From Cyanobacteria bacterium MAG CAR3_bin_5 (lineage in GTDB: Bacteria > Cyanobacteriota > Cyanobacteriia > PCC-6307 > Cyanobiaceae): 64,000 nt of DNA. Numbering within the stretch: the stretch's first letter is position 1; every line of letters starts with the position of its first letter. Positions 18,070 through 28,039 of the stretch are shown piece after piece. The stretch lies in NCBI GenBank assembly GCA_026709085.1, contig JAPOTR010000022.1, forward strand, positions 1-64,000, in the 5' to 3' direction. Under the pieces are notes generated by a model that was not told where the DNA came from, ran no database searches, and saw nothing but the letters and a program-made list of their open reading frames with translations. Made by a program: the position numbers and the translations under genes.

Positions 18070-20175
18070 TCAGAACAGGAGGGAGAAGCGGAGGCCGAGG
18101 GAATGATCCACAGGGGATGTTGCGGAGTTGCGTTCTTCCCGCTCCCCCGCCAGGGCGATTTCCCAGGGTTCCATCTGGCCCTGCCGGGCATAGGGCGCCA
18201 GGGACCAGAGGATGCCGTAGCTCCTGCGATCCGGGGAGAGGGCCACTGCCACCCCTGGCGTCAAGGTGAGGCGGTCGTTGGCGGCGGGGAAGCCGTAGGC
18301 CACCTCCGCCTTGAAGCGCTGCCCGTTGCTGGCGGCTCCACCAACCCCCTGGATGACGGTGGGATTGAGGAGGGCATCCATGCCACCCGCTGCCCCGGCG
18401 CCCATGGTGTGGCCCAGGGAGAGGGAGGGACCGCGGTTGGATGCGTTGGGTTGCCATGCGAAGGATAGGGCCAAGCCCTGCTGGCGGAACTCCTGATCCG
18501 CATGGGTGAGGAGGGAGCGACCCTTCACCTCAGCGGTGATGCCCTGCTGGGGAGCGCTCCAGGCGATGCCGGCTCCCACTTCCAGCCCGAAGCCGCTTTC
18601 TGCATCACCGCCATCGTGACGGATACCGATCTCCAGCGAGGGGAGGAGGGCAGCGTCATTGGCCAGGGGGAAGGGGCGTGTGGCCTCCAACCCCAGGCGG
18701 AGGCGGGAGACGCTGCCCTCGGTGGAGGAGAGATCGTCCACCTGCTCGGTAGTGGTCTTGACGGTGAGCAGGTCAGTGGTGGTGGAGAGGCTGAAGCCGT
18801 CGGCGGCGCCATCGATGAGTAGGCCGTCCATGCCCACGGCGCCCATCACCATGCTGGTGGCGAGCTTGTACTCCCTCTTGCTCCCGTCGTCCGGTTTGAC
18901 CGAGAGGGAACCCCAGCCGTACCCGGCTACGGCCCAGACGCCCAGCCGTGGGGTGAGGGCATAGCGGCCATAGGGAAACAGGCCGAGCAGGGTGCTGCTG
19001 ATGTCTCCAGCACCATCGTTGTCGCCCTCCCCCTCGTAGCCGCCGTTGCCCCAGGAGTGGGAGAGGGCGGCACCGGCGTGCCAGCGCTCCGTGCGCCAGT
19101 CCGCCCCCAACAGGGCGGTGCTCACGTCCCCATGAAGGGAGAAAGCCTCCTGTCCACGGAAGGAGGAGAGCGCCCCTTGACCCCACAGCGAGAACCGGGC
19201 TGTTCCTTCCCCGTGCTCCGGCCCTTGCTCTACTGCTATCTCGGGGGAGAAGGAGAAGGAAGAACCCTGCGCCAGTTGCTGGCCGCTGACAGTCTCGAAG
19301 CCCAACAGTTTGGATAAGGCCCCTTCGTTCTCCGCCAACGCTGTGGCGCCGGTCAGGTCTTCCCCCGCCACGGTGATGTTCAGGCCCGCTTGGGGATTGG
19401 CGCTGAAGCGGTCCTGCACGGCATCCACCACCTGCTGCGCCACGGTGCGGCCAAAGCGCACCTGCCAGGCCTGCACGGCCTCGGTGACGCCGCCCGCGGG
19501 TTCTTCGATGATCCGGCCATGGACCTCGAACGTGGGGATGATGCTATTAACCCGCCAAGCCCCAACAACAAAGGCCCTGACAGTATCGGCAATGCTCCAG
19601 CCAGTGACTCCGGGTTGGCCTGTTGAGGAAGTATATTGGTATTCCATTCCATCACTGCGAGTGGTTACCCCGTCGTTCAACGAGAGGAAGTAGGTCGTAT
19701 TGGCCGCCAGGGTGATATCGGCCGGGGCGGTGAAGCTGTTCTGTGCGTTGAGGGTGAAAGTGGATGGATTGTTGAGCGTCGCTATGATGGCGCCGGTCGG
19801 GTCCGTGGTGCTACCGTCCCGGATCCTGACCACCGGGGGGGCAGCAGGGGCTGCCTGAACAATCAGGCGCACCTCCGTCAAGGTGACGGCTGAACTTCCC
19901 GTGGTGAACTTTACTCCAATGCGCAGATTGGTTGAGTCATCGTCGACCTCCGCCGTACCGCTATTGCCGACAAGGGTCTGCACCGTCTGGGCCTGAGCGG
20001 CGGGGGCCAGCGCCAGCAGCAGCGGCAGGGCCACCGGCGCAGCGGCAAGGAACGACGGTGGCCCAAGGCTCAGCAGCGCCGAGGCCAGAGCAGAAGCCAA
20101 CCCCCGCCCCAGGCGTTGGTCGGTGGAATCAAGAGAGGCAGGCCGTAGCGCCCCACTTGGAGGAGGCCCTACCAT
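18070..20175 (-). CDS. Choice-of-anchor R domain plus autotransporter-type outer-membrane beta-barrel protein
   Basis: Outer-membrane protein of 701 aa from ATG 20175 (a GTG six codons earlier is possible). A long basic leader precedes a hydrophobic signal ending APAAQAQ (about residue 62). Residues about 65-215 form a beta-rich passenger resembling the choice-of-anchor R domain (VGNSGTAEVDDDS, NLRIGVKFTTGSS, NTTYFLSLNDGV). After a linker helix (VQAWQVRFGRTVAQQVVDAVQDRFS) comes an autotransporter barrel of roughly 400 residues with amphipathic strands, ending in the outer-membrane signal LGLRFSLLF. It is GC-rich like the genome. An octamer repeat and a consensus -10 box lie just upstream, hinting at switchable expression. 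Confidence 0.82.
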   Translation of the reverse strand: MVGPPPSGALRPASLDSTDQRLGRGLASALASALLSLGPPSFLAAAPVALPLLLALAPAAQAQTVQTLVGNSGTAEVDDDSTNLRIGVKFTTGSSAVTLTEVRLIVQAAPAAPPVVRIRDGSTTDPTGAIIATLNNPSTFTLNAQNSFTAPADITLAANTTYFLSLNDGVTTRSDGMEYQYTSSTGQPGVTGWSIADTVRAFVVGAWRVNSIIPTFEVHGRIIEEPAGGVTEAVQAWQVRFGRTVAQQVVDAVQDRFSANPQAGLNITVAGEDLTGATALAENEGALSKLLGFETVSGQQLAQGSSFSFSPEIAVEQGPEHGEGTARFSLWGQGALSSFRGQEAFSLHGDVSTALLGADWRTERWHAGAALSHSWGNGGYEGEGDNDGAGDISSTLLGLFPYGRYALTPRLGVWAVAGYGWGSLSVKPDDGSKREYKLATSMVMGAVGMDGLLIDGAADGFSLSTTTDLLTVKTTTEQVDDLSSTEGSVSRLRLGLEATRPFPLANDAALLPSLEIGIRHDGGDAESGFGLEVGAGIAWSAPQQGITAEVKGRSLLTHADQEFRQQGLALSFAWQPNASNRGPSLSLGHTMGAGAAGGMDALLNPTVIQGVGGAASNGQRFKAEVAYGFPAANDRLTLTPGVAVALSPDRRSYGILWSLAPYARQGQMEPWEIALAGEREERNSATSPVDHSLGLRFSLLF

Positions 20176-20200
20176 GACCCCACCCCCGTCCACAGGTCGG

Positions 20201-20243
20201 GCGCTCCTGCGCTCCTGCGCTCCTGCGCTCCTGCGCTCCTGCG
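20201..20243 (-). repeat. Tandem octamer repeat in the autotransporter leader
   Basis: Five perfect copies of the 8-bp unit GCGCTCCT, plus a partial copy, lie between a TATAAT box and the autotransporter start codon. On the coding strand each unit reads AGGAGCGC and so contains an AGGAG Shine-Dalgarno-like core. Because eight is not a multiple of three and the array sits in the leader, copy-number change would alter promoter-to-start spacing rather than the protein. Confidence 0.9.
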
Positions 20244-20278
20244 ATTATAGCACCAATCGGCCGGTTCCCCCTTGTCAA
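20244..20278 (-). promoter_or_regulatory. Candidate promoter of the autotransporter gene
   Basis: On the minus strand a perfect TATAAT (complement of 20244-20249) lies immediately upstream of the octamer array, with a perfect TTGACA (complement of 20273-20278) further upstream. Their spacing is 23 bases, longer than the usual 16-18, so the TTGACA may not be the true -35. Transcription would begin inside the repeat array. Confidence 0.45.
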
Positions 20279-20468
20279 GTCCCCAGGGTCACTTTTCTCT
20301 TTGGCACAGCCCAACGGCCCCACATCACGAGCGGCAGCGGTTCCTTTCCCGCGGCCGGGTGGATGTTCGCTTCTCAACCGGGTCATTGCCTTGCTCCAGC
20401 AGCTTTTACGCAGACGGGGCTGGCCGCCGCTTTCAGCAGCAGCCCCACAGCAGCCAGCTTCTCCCTGC

Positions 20469-20482
20469 GGGGGGGGGGGGGG
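20469..20482. repeat. 14-base poly-G tract
   Basis: An uninterrupted run of 14 G lies in the 540-base gap between the autotransporter promoter and the murF end. It is not in an evident real gene: open frames cross it on both strands but have low-complexity, unconvincing sequence. Runs this long are slippage-prone. Apart from this tract, the octamer array and the promoter, I see no gene in 20194-20734. Confidence 0.85.
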
Positions 20483-20734
20483 CAGTAGTACCTTTGTTCC
20501 AGGCCATCGAGGAGGTTGCCAGCAGGCAGAGGATGACGTCATCCTACCCGGATCCGCGGCCAATAGCAAGCAGCCAGGAGGCGCGCCGGGATCCCAACCA
20601 CACTCCCACCTTATCCGGAATCGGGGTCCGTCTTGCCTTCGGCTCCACAGGCGTTTAACGACGTGGCGAGCCCCGCCGCGGCGGCTGGCGCTGAGGCTCG
20701 ATTTTCAGACCGGCCCTCTGGGTGTAGCCCATTT

Positions 20735-22144
20735 TCAGGGGATGGGTTCCTGGGCCTGGGCCTGGGCAGAGTTCAGTTGGGCTTGCAGAAGGGGAATGAG
20801 CCGCTCCAGGGCGATACCGCGGCTGGCTTTCAGCAGCAGGTGATCACCGGGCTTCAGCCATGCCAGCAGGTGGTTCAGGGCGGCCCGGGGTTCACCCACC
20901 TGCACCACGGGCAGCATCCGGCCTGCGCCAGCCGCCAAAGCATCCCCCAGCGGACCGTCATCCACCACCACCAGCCCGTCAAAGCCTCGCCGGCCCACAT
21001 GCCGGCCAATGCGCTGATGCCAGGCCTGGCCAAAGGATCCCAACTCCAGCATGGGGCCCAACACGGCAAAGTGTCGCCCCTGCTGTTCCGCCACCATATC
21101 CGTGGTGGCCAGCACAGCCTCCGGAGAGGCGTTGTAGGTCTCGTCCCAGAGGGTGACGGAGCCCAGCAGCAGTTGACGGGCCCGGCCCCCTGGAAGTCGC
21201 ACCTGGTTCAGGTGACGGTTCTCGGGCATGGCGCCCAGATGCTCTGCGCACGCCAGGGCCAGCATCAGGTTGCGGGCCTGGTGGGCCCCCGGCAGGGGCA
21301 GACGCCAACAGCGCCCCCCCAGGCGCAGTTCATTCCCCTGCAGTTGGCCGTATTGGTCCGCCGGGGGTAGATCGGAGGGGAAGGCGTCACCCCTCAGGGC
21401 CACGCGATGGACCGGGCCCTGCCAACTGGCCGCCAGGCTGGTTTCCAGGAGGCGATCCCCGGCCGGGACCACCACCAGCCCTGTACCGGCCAGAGCCGTG
21501 GTGACCTCGCATTTGGCGGCGGCGATGGCCTCGCGGCTGCCAAGACGGCCGATGTGGGCTGAACCGATGTTGGTAATCACCGCCAGATCCGGTTCTGCAC
21601 AACGGCTCAGTTCAGCGATTTCTCCCGGCCCCCGCATGGCCATCTCCACCACCATGGCGGCCACGGTTTCATCCGCCGTCAGGATGGTGCGGGGGACGCC
21701 AATCCCGTTGTTTTCATTCTCCTGGCTGGCATGGATGACGCCCAGGTGCGCCAACAGGGCTTTGATCAGTTCTCGCGTCGTGGTTTTGCCCGCGGATCCC
21801 GTCACCGCCACCAGGGGCAAGCCCAACTGCCGGCGCCAAGCCCGGGCAAGATTCTGGTGGGCCTGGTGGGTGTCCGCCACCGGCAGCAGGGGCAAGGGGG
21901 GATGCCGGGGCGCCGCCGCGGCGTCCACAATGGCGGCGCACGCCCCTCGCGCCGCCGCTGCCGTCAGGTAGTCATGCCCATCAAAGCTCTCACCCCGGAG
22001 CGCCAGGAACAACTCCCCGGGCCGTAGCCGTCGGCTATCGGTGCTGATGCCCCGGCCGGGGCTCCGGAGGGAGGAGACCGGGGAGATGGGGCAGCCCAGA
22101 ATCCGGGCACAGTCTGCTGGGGAGAATGAGCAGGGCACGACCAA
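20735..22144 (-). CDS. murF: UDP-N-acetylmuramoyl-tripeptide--D-alanyl-D-alanine ligase MurF
   Basis: Last cytoplasmic step of the peptidoglycan precursor, adding D-Ala-D-Ala to UDP-MurNAc-tripeptide. The 469-aa product has the Mur ligase N-domain (ISTDSRRLRPGELFLALRGESFDGHDYL), the ATP loop VTGSAGKTTTRELI, the central ENNGIGVPRTIL and the C-terminal DETYNASPEAVLATTDM. The first codon is uncertain: TTG at 22144, or GTG at 22138. It lies 17 bases downstream of ispD on the same strand. Confidence 0.95.
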   Translation of the reverse strand: MVVPCSFSPADCARILGCPISPVSSLRSPGRGISTDSRRLRPGELFLALRGESFDGHDYLTAAAARGACAAIVDAAAAPRHPPLPLLPVADTHQAHQNLARAWRRQLGLPLVAVTGSAGKTTTRELIKALLAHLGVIHASQENENNGIGVPRTILTADETVAAMVVEMAMRGPGEIAELSRCAEPDLAVITNIGSAHIGRLGSREAIAAAKCEVTTALAGTGLVVVPAGDRLLETSLAASWQGPVHRVALRGDAFPSDLPPADQYGQLQGNELRLGGRCWRLPLPGAHQARNLMLALACAEHLGAMPENRHLNQVRLPGGRARQLLLGSVTLWDETYNASPEAVLATTDMVAEQQGRHFAVLGPMLELGSFGQAWHQRIGRHVGRRGFDGLVVVDDGPLGDALAAGAGRMLPVVQVGEPRAALNHLLAWLKPGDHLLLKASRGIALERLIPLLQAQLNSAQAQAQEPIP

Positions 22145-22161
22145 TCAACACCACGGCTACG

Positions 22162-22878
22162 CTAACGAGCCGGGGTGCGGGTGGCCAGACCCCGGCTTCC
22201 GCCGGGTGACTGCAAAAGCAATGCCGCCAGTTCCAGATCAAAGCGGGTGGTGATTTTGAAATTCCGGGGGCTGCCCGGCTCCACCGCCACGGGCCAGCCT
22301 AAAGCTTCAAACAGGGCCGCATCATCCGTCACCGTCAGTTGGCGCTCACGGGCCAGTCGGTGGGCTTGGCGCAACTGGTCCACGGGAAAGCCCTGGGGTG
22401 TCTGGGCGGCCCAGAGCCGGGAGCGATCAATGGTGGTTTGCACCTGCTGATTCGAGGACACCCGTTTGATGGTGTCTGTAACGGGGATCGCGGCAATCAC
22501 GGCGCCACGGTGCTCAACCGCGTCGCCACAGCGATCAAAAAGCTGGGGCGCAACGAGGCAACGGGCCCCGTCATGGATCAGCACATGGCGAGCATCGGCA
22601 GGGAGGCCGGCCAGCCCCCGCGCCACGGAATCCTGGCGGCTCTGCCCCCCGTCAATCCAGTGAATCGGGCGGTGGGGCTTCAGGGCGTGGAGGATGGTCA
22701 GGACGGCCTGCCGGTCGTGGGGCTGACCGATGATCCCGATCCAGTGAACCCGCCGGCTCTGCAGGGCGGCGGCCACGGTCCAGGCCAGAACCGGCTGTCC
22801 GGCCACCGGCAGCAGCAACTTGTTGCGATCAGCGCCCACACGGCGGCCACTGCCCGCTGCAGCAACCAGTAAATGCAT
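22162..22878 (-). CDS. ispD: 2-C-methyl-D-erythritol 4-phosphate cytidylyltransferase
   Basis: Third step of the MEP isoprenoid pathway, which supplies carotenoids and the phytyl and quinone tails. The 238-aa protein begins [22 protein letters not shown], the canonical nucleotidyl-transfer loop, and has [14 protein letters not shown] and [26 protein letters not shown]. Length is normal. Divergent from the GT9-like gene, with 61 bases between the starts, and probably co-transcribed with murF. Confidence 0.95.
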   Translation of the reverse strand: MHLLVAAAGSGRRVGADRNKLLLPVAGQPVLAWTVAAALQSRRVHWIGIIGQPHDRQAVLTILHALKPHRPIHWIDGGQSRQDSVARGLAGLPADARHVLIHDGARCLVAPQLFDRCGDAVEHRGAVIAAIPVTDTIKRVSSNQQVQTTIDRSRLWAAQTPQGFPVDQLRQAHRLARERQLTVTDDAALFEALGWPVAVEPGSPRNFKITTRFDLELAALLLQSPGGSRGLATRTPAR

Positions 22879-22939
22879 TCCCCTCCTTGATGGTCATCTC
22901 AGCCCCGGCCATCCATAAACTTGCCGGGTATGCAGGATC

Positions 22940-23803
22940 ATGATGCAGGTGCTGGCCCTCCTGCCCGGAGGAGAAGAGAACCAGTTGCAGGCCCTACCCG
23001 CCATGGCCGCGCTGGCAGAGCAACGATCAGCCCAGCTTCACGTGGTCTGTCCGGCCCAGGCAGCACACGTCTGGACCCTCCTGCCAGCGGTGGAGCGCTG
23101 CATTCCCTTTGCCTTTGGTCAGCGCTGGTCCCTGGCGGACTGGACCAACCTGCTGGGAAACGTGCGGGAGCCGGATTTTCAAGTCAGCCTCAATCTGTCC
23201 ACGGACTGGTCCATTGACCTGTTGCTGAGTCTGAGCCGCATCCCCATACGGGTGGCCGGTGGCGGGTTTTCCGCCACGGAGCCGGTGGGACAACCCACGG
23301 GATGGCGTGGTCAGGCATTGGGGGCTTGGCTCCAGCCCCTGGAGGTTCATTACGATGGCGACGCCTATCGCCTTCCCCTCCCCCGGAATGCTCTGGCAGA
23401 GGCCAGAGCGGCCCTGCCACCGGGAAACGGTCCCGCTTTGCTGTTGGCGCCCGGTATGACGGCCGGCTGGTCGCCGGAGGATTGGCAAGGGTTTGTGGCG
23501 GCCGTGGGTCAGGCTGTTCCTTCGGTGCGTCTGCTGTGGCTGGCGCCGGAGGAGGAAGCCCCTGCCGGCATCCGGCGCTGCCCAGCGGCCACGGTCATGG
23601 CCGAGGCCGCCACCGTAGCCAGCGTGGACGTGGTGCTCACCGATGAACCCCGTCTGGCCCAGTTGGCCGTCCTCACGGGAACTGCCCTGGTGGCGGCAGG
23701 GATGGAGGATCCCGGCCGGCTGCCCCGGCGGGATGCCGTCAAACCCCTGCCTGCCCTGAACCGGGTGCGTCCCCAGGAGGTTCTGCAGGCGCTGGGAACC
23801 TGA
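22940..23803 (+). CDS. Glycosyltransferase family 9 (heptosyltransferase-like) protein
   Basis: A 287-aa protein resembling ADP-heptose:LPS heptosyltransferases in layout: an N-terminal Rossmann half (VLALLPGGEENQLQALPAMAAL), a middle ADWTNLLGNVREPDFQVSLNLS segment and a C-terminal half with LLLAPGMTAGWSPEDWQGFV and VDVVLTDEPRLAQLAVLTGTA. Several motif residues of true heptosyltransferases are poorly kept, so substrate and even activity are uncertain. It starts divergently from ispD and ends 4 bases before the end of the convergent tkt. I infer an envelope role only from the fold and the murF/ispD neighbours. Confidence 0.7.
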   Translation: MMQVLALLPGGEENQLQALPAMAALAEQRSAQLHVVCPAQAAHVWTLLPAVERCIPFAFGQRWSLADWTNLLGNVREPDFQVSLNLSTDWSIDLLLSLSRIPIRVAGGGFSATEPVGQPTGWRGQALGAWLQPLEVHYDGDAYRLPLPRNALAEARAALPPGNGPALLLAPGMTAGWSPEDWQGFVAAVGQAVPSVRLLWLAPEEEAPAGIRRCPAATVMAEAATVASVDVVLTDEPRLAQLAVLTGTALVAAGMEDPGRLPRRDAVKPLPALNRVRPQEVLQALGT

Positions 23804-23807
23804 GGGC

Positions 23808-25820
23808 TCAAGCCGCCAGCAGGGTCTGGGCCTTGGCCACCACGTTGGCGGTGGTGAAACCGAATTTCTCCATGCACGTGCCACCAGGAGCGGAGGCCCC
23901 AAAGCGGCCCATGGTCACACTGTCTCCATCCAGGCCGATGTACTTGTGCCACCCGAACGGCGCTGCAGCTTCTACCACAAGGCGTTTGCGCACCGCTGCG
24001 GGGAGAACGGAGTCCCGGTAGGCGGGACTTTGCTCCTCGAACAGTTCCATGGAGGGCATGGACACCACCCGAATCCGACGCCCCAGGGCGGTGAGTTCCC
24101 TGGCCGCCTGGACGCAGAGGTTCAACTCAGTGCCGGTGCCGATAAGAATCAGTTCAGGCGTCCCGGCACAGTCCTCCAGGACATAGGCCCCCTGGGCCAC
24201 CTTTGCCGCGGAAGAGTTGGCCTGGTTGGCCATGCCCTGGCGACTGAGGGCCAGCACCGTGGGGCGTTTCCGGTTGCTGATGGCCACCTTGTAGGCCCCG
24301 CTGGTTTCGTTGCCGTCCCCCGGACGGATCACCACCATGTTGGGCATGGCCCGCAGGGAGGCCATGGTTTCCACAGGCTGATGGGTGGGTCCGTCTTCCC
24401 CAACCCCGATGGAGTCATGGGTGAGCACATAGAGGACTCCCAGCCCTGAAAGCGCTGAAAGGCGCATGGAGCCACGCATGTAGTCCGCAAACACCAGGAA
24501 GGTGCCTCCATAGGGGATCAAGCCGCTATCGTGATAGGCGATGCCGTTGATGACGGCCGCCATGGCATGTTCCCGCACACCGAAGTGGAGATACCGTTTT
24601 TCCGGTGTTTCCGGTTGGAACGACCCCTTTTCCCCTTGGATGTCCGTGTAGTTGGAGTGGGTCAGATCGGCGGAGCCCCCGATGAGTTCGGGCAGCCGCG
24701 GGCCCAGGGCCGCCAGGCACAACTGGGAGTGTTTGCGGGTGGCCAGCCCTTTGTCTTCCGGGGTGTATATGGGCAGGTCCTGATCCCAGCCCTGGGGCAA
24801 CTCACCCCGCAGCATGCGCTCGAACTCGGCCGCAGCATCGGGATAACTCTTGCGGTAGTCGCTCAGGGTCTGGTTCCACTGGACTTCTGCGGCCGCGCCC
24901 CGCTCCACCGCCTGGCGGAACTGGTCGTAGGCCTCCTGGGGCACCTCGAACAGGCCGTAGTCCCATCCCAGGCTTTCCCGGGTGAGCTGGGCCTCGTCCA
25001 AGCCCAGGGGAGTGCCGTGGACGCCGCCGGTGTTGCTCTTGTTGGGGGAGCCGTAGCCAATGGTGGTGGTCACCTTGATGAGGCTGGGGCGATCCGTGAC
25101 CGCCTTGGCCGCTTCAATGGCTCTGGTGATGCCGTCCACGTCGGTGTTGCCGTCGGGGACGTGTTGCACGTGCCAGCCGTAGGCCTCGTAGCGTTTCAGC
25201 ACGTCCTCGGTGAAGGACACGCCGGTATCTCCGTCAATGGTGATGTGGTTGTCGTCGTAGAGGGCAATCAGCTTGCCCAGCTTCAGGTGACCCGCCAGGG
25301 AACAGGCTTCCGAAGCCACCCCCTCCTGGTTGCAGCCGTCCCCCATGATCACGTAGGTGTAGTGATCCACAACCGTGCAGTCCGGTCGGTTGAACCGGGC
25401 GGCCAGGTGGGCTTCCGCAATGGCCAGACCAACGGCATTGGCCACGCCGGATCCCAGGGGACCCGTGGTCACCTCGACACCGGCGGTTTCAAAGGTTTCC
25501 GGATGCCCCGGCGTCTTGGAGCCCCACTGACGGAACTGCTTGATGTCCTCCAGGGACACACTGTCATAGCCCGTCAGGTGCAGCAGGGCATAGAGCAACA
25601 TGCAGCCATGGCCGGCGGACAGGACAAAGCGATCCCGGTTGAACCACTTGGGGTTCTTGGGGTTGTGGCGCATCACCTTGTCCCACAGGGCATAGCCCAT
25701 GGGGGCGGCGCCCATGGGGAGGCCGGGGTGGCCGCTTTTGGCCTGGTTGACCGCATCGATGGCCAGAAAACGGATGCTGTTGACGCAGAGGGTGTCAATG
25801 GAAACAGGCGCGGCAACCAT
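23808..25820 (-). CDS. tkt: Transketolase
   Basis: Thiamine-diphosphate enzyme moving two-carbon units in the Calvin and pentose phosphate pathways. The start at 25820 gives [20 protein letters not shown], the usual cyanobacterial beginning, and 670 aa; a further 32 in-frame codons upstream show no similarity and would overlap fabF. Diagnostic segments are the [13 protein letters not shown] substrate loop, the TPP motif [19 protein letters not shown]...[17 protein letters not shown] and the C-terminal [15 protein letters not shown]. Convergent with the GT9-like gene. Confidence 0.97.
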   Translation of the reverse strand: MVAAPVSIDTLCVNSIRFLAIDAVNQAKSGHPGLPMGAAPMGYALWDKVMRHNPKNPKWFNRDRFVLSAGHGCMLLYALLHLTGYDSVSLEDIKQFRQWGSKTPGHPETFETAGVEVTTGPLGSGVANAVGLAIAEAHLAARFNRPDCTVVDHYTYVIMGDGCNQEGVASEACSLAGHLKLGKLIALYDDNHITIDGDTGVSFTEDVLKRYEAYGWHVQHVPDGNTDVDGITRAIEAAKAVTDRPSLIKVTTTIGYGSPNKSNTGGVHGTPLGLDEAQLTRESLGWDYGLFEVPQEAYDQFRQAVERGAAAEVQWNQTLSDYRKSYPDAAAEFERMLRGELPQGWDQDLPIYTPEDKGLATRKHSQLCLAALGPRLPELIGGSADLTHSNYTDIQGEKGSFQPETPEKRYLHFGVREHAMAAVINGIAYHDSGLIPYGGTFLVFADYMRGSMRLSALSGLGVLYVLTHDSIGVGEDGPTHQPVETMASLRAMPNMVVIRPGDGNETSGAYKVAISNRKRPTVLALSRQGMANQANSSAAKVAQGAYVLEDCAGTPELILIGTGTELNLCVQAARELTALGRRIRVVSMPSMELFEEQSPAYRDSVLPAAVRKRLVVEAAAPFGWHKYIGLDGDSVTMGRFGASAPGGTCMEKFGFTTANVVAKAQTLLAA

Positions 25821-25888
25821 GGGGCAGGAAGGGGTGAATGGTGTGGGAGGTGATGATGGGGAGGCAAGACTTGATGCTTCCGGCGCCG

Positions 25889-27145
25889 CTAATTCCAGCG
25901 CCGGAAGGCCAGGCACACATTGTGCCCGCCAAAGCCGAAGGAATTGGACAGGGCAACGTTGACCGCCAGCTCCCGGGCTTCGTTGGGGACGTAATCCAGA
26001 TCGCAGTCCGGGTCGGGGACCGCATGGTTGATGGTGGGGGGCACAAAGCCGTGGGTGAGGGCCAGCACCGTAGCCACGGCTTCAATCCCTCCGGATCCAC
26101 CCAGCAGGTGCCCGGTCATGGACTTGGTGGAACTCACCGGAATGGCGTGGGCCGCCTCTTCCCCGAGAGCCATTTTAATGGCGGCCGTTTCCGTCTTGTC
26201 GTTGGCCTCCGTGCTGGTGCCGTGGGCATTGATATAGCCCACTTGGCTGGATTCCAGGCGCCCGTCCGCCAGGCAGCGGGCCATGGCCTTGGCGGCAGGA
26301 CCACCGCCAGCAGGGGGAGCGGTGACGTGGTGGGCATCACAGGTGCTGCCGTAGCCAATGATTTCCGCCAGGATCCGGGCGTCCCTGGCCTGGGCATGGC
26401 CCAATTCTTCCAGGAGCAGCATTCCCGAGCCCTCCCCGATCACAAAGCCGTCCCGCTCCGCATCAAAGGGCCGGCTGGCATGGGCCGGATTCTCGTTGCG
26501 GGAGGAGAGGGCCCGGGCCCTGGCAAAGCCCGCCACGCTCAGGGGGGAGATGGGGGACTCGGTGCCGCCGCAGACCATGGCGTCCGCATCGCCGTACTGG
26601 ATGATGCGAAAGGCGTCGCCGATGGCATTGGATCCCGCTGCGCAGGCAGTGCATACCGCATTGCTCGGGCCTTGCGCCCCCACGGCAATGGCGGTGAGGC
26701 CGGTGGCCATGTTGGGGATCATCATGGGCACCGTGAAGGGACTGACTCGATCAGGACCTTTCTTATCCATCACCAGCGCCTGGGTCTCCATCAGCAGCAC
26801 GCCGCCGATCCCCGACCCGATCAGCACGCCGACCCGCTCGGCATTCTCCCCGTCGATCCTGAGCCCGGACTGGGCCAGGGCCTGCTTGGCGGTGACCACG
26901 CCGAATTGGCAAAAACGATCCCAACGCTTGACCTCTTTGCGGTCCAGATGGCCACTGGGGTCAAAGTCCTTCACCTCCGCCGCAAAACGGCAGCCATGGT
27001 GACTGGCGTCAAAATGGGTAATGGGTCCAACCCCGTTGACGCCGGCGCACAAGGCTTGCCGATAGCTCTCGACATCGTTGCCAATGGGGGTTACGGCGCC
27101 AAGGCCGGTTACCACAACACGGCGTGGTCCTGCGGAAGTGGGCAT
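25889..27145 (-). CDS. fabF: 3-oxoacyl-ACP synthase II FabF
   Basis: Condensing enzyme of fatty-acid elongation. The 418-aa protein carries the Cys-His-His triad: the nucleophile in [15 protein letters not shown], the first His in [14 protein letters not shown] and the second in [15 protein letters not shown]. The N-terminus [14 protein letters not shown] and C-terminus [12 protein letters not shown] are standard. It follows acpP by 39 bases on the same strand, the classical acpP-fabF pair, with tkt next downstream. Confidence 0.97.
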   Translation of the reverse strand: MPTSAGPRRVVVTGLGAVTPIGNDVESYRQALCAGVNGVGPITHFDASHHGCRFAAEVKDFDPSGHLDRKEVKRWDRFCQFGVVTAKQALAQSGLRIDGENAERVGVLIGSGIGGVLLMETQALVMDKKGPDRVSPFTVPMMIPNMATGLTAIAVGAQGPSNAVCTACAAGSNAIGDAFRIIQYGDADAMVCGGTESPISPLSVAGFARARALSSRNENPAHASRPFDAERDGFVIGEGSGMLLLEELGHAQARDARILAEIIGYGSTCDAHHVTAPPAGGGPAAKAMARCLADGRLESSQVGYINAHGTSTEANDKTETAAIKMALGEEAAHAIPVSSTKSMTGHLLGGSGGIEAVATVLALTHGFVPPTINHAVPDPDCDLDYVPNEARELAVNVALSNSFGFGGHNVCLAFRRWN

Positions 27146-27184
27146 GATGTCAGAGCGTGGGGGCGGTGCGTCGGGAGGCTGCCA

Positions 27185-27451
27185 TCAACCCTCCCCTGAT
27201 GCGGAGGAGCGCTGCTTACGGATGTACTCCACCGCTTCGCCTACGGTGGTGATCCCTTCCGCAGCCTCGTCAGGAATGTCGATCTCGAACTTTTCTTCAA
27301 GGGCCATCACCAGCTCAACCGTGTCGAGAGAATCGGCCCCCAGGTCATTCTGGAAGTGACTCTCCCGAGCGACCGGCTTGTCGCTGACACTGAGTACTTC
27401 GGAAACAATGCCGATGACGTCCTGTTCAAGGGTGGCGAGGGGGTCGCTCAT
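27185..27451 (-). CDS. acpP: Acyl carrier protein
   Basis: Small acidic carrier of fatty-acyl intermediates. The ATG at 27451 gives [20 protein letters not shown] and an 88-aa protein; nine extra in-frame codons upstream look spurious. The phosphopantetheine serine is in [16 protein letters not shown], followed by the [17 protein letters not shown] helix region typical of ACPs. Located directly upstream of fabF in the same direction. Confidence 0.96.
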   Translation of the reverse strand: MSDPLATLEQDVIGIVSEVLSVSDKPVARESHFQNDLGADSLDTVELVMALEEKFEIDIPDEAAEGITTVGEAVEYIRKQRSSASGEG

Positions 27452-27676
27452 GGGGCTTGGGGCTGCAAGGTGCAGCAAAGCACTTTAGAGGATGATGGCC
27501 TTACCGTCTCGGGATTTTGGGCGCCTCCGGCCCGGAAGCGTTCCGACGCCATGCACGTCCTGTCCGTTTCCCCCTGTCTCGCGGGAAACCGTCTGGTAAA
27601 CAACCGTGACGTGATCGTTGCATCTTGCCGATGATCGGAAAGTTACTGCGTAAGCTCTAAGGGCAATTGTTCGTAA

Positions 27677-27931
<255 letters not shown>

Positions 27932-27949
27932 GGTCCGCCAAGCGGTCAG

Positions 27950-27976
27950 GATCGCGGTTTCATGACCGAAACGATC
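27950..27976 (+). other. Short hairpin downstream of psaC
   Basis: GATCG-CGGT-loop-ACCG-(AAA)-CGATC can fold into a nine-pair stem with a three-base bulge, 19 bases after the psaC stop. It lacks a T tract, so it may be an mRNA-stabilising or processing hairpin rather than an intrinsic terminator, or chance. Confidence 0.3.
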
Positions 27977-28039
27977 ATGGCCACTGGCGTTGCCCTGCCA
28001 CTCTTGTCAAACTGAGCCCAATCTCAGCACTGGTGTGCT

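Noticed and set aside
20129-20569. Minus-strand frame running through both the octamer array and the poly-G tract
   Set aside because: It would be attractive as a phase-variable gene, but its product is low complexity, overlaps the autotransporter start and has no domain or ribosome site.
25838-27199. 453-codon plus-strand frame across tkt and fabF
   Set aside because: Antisense to two certain genes, low-complexity Gly/His composition, no start signal or motif.
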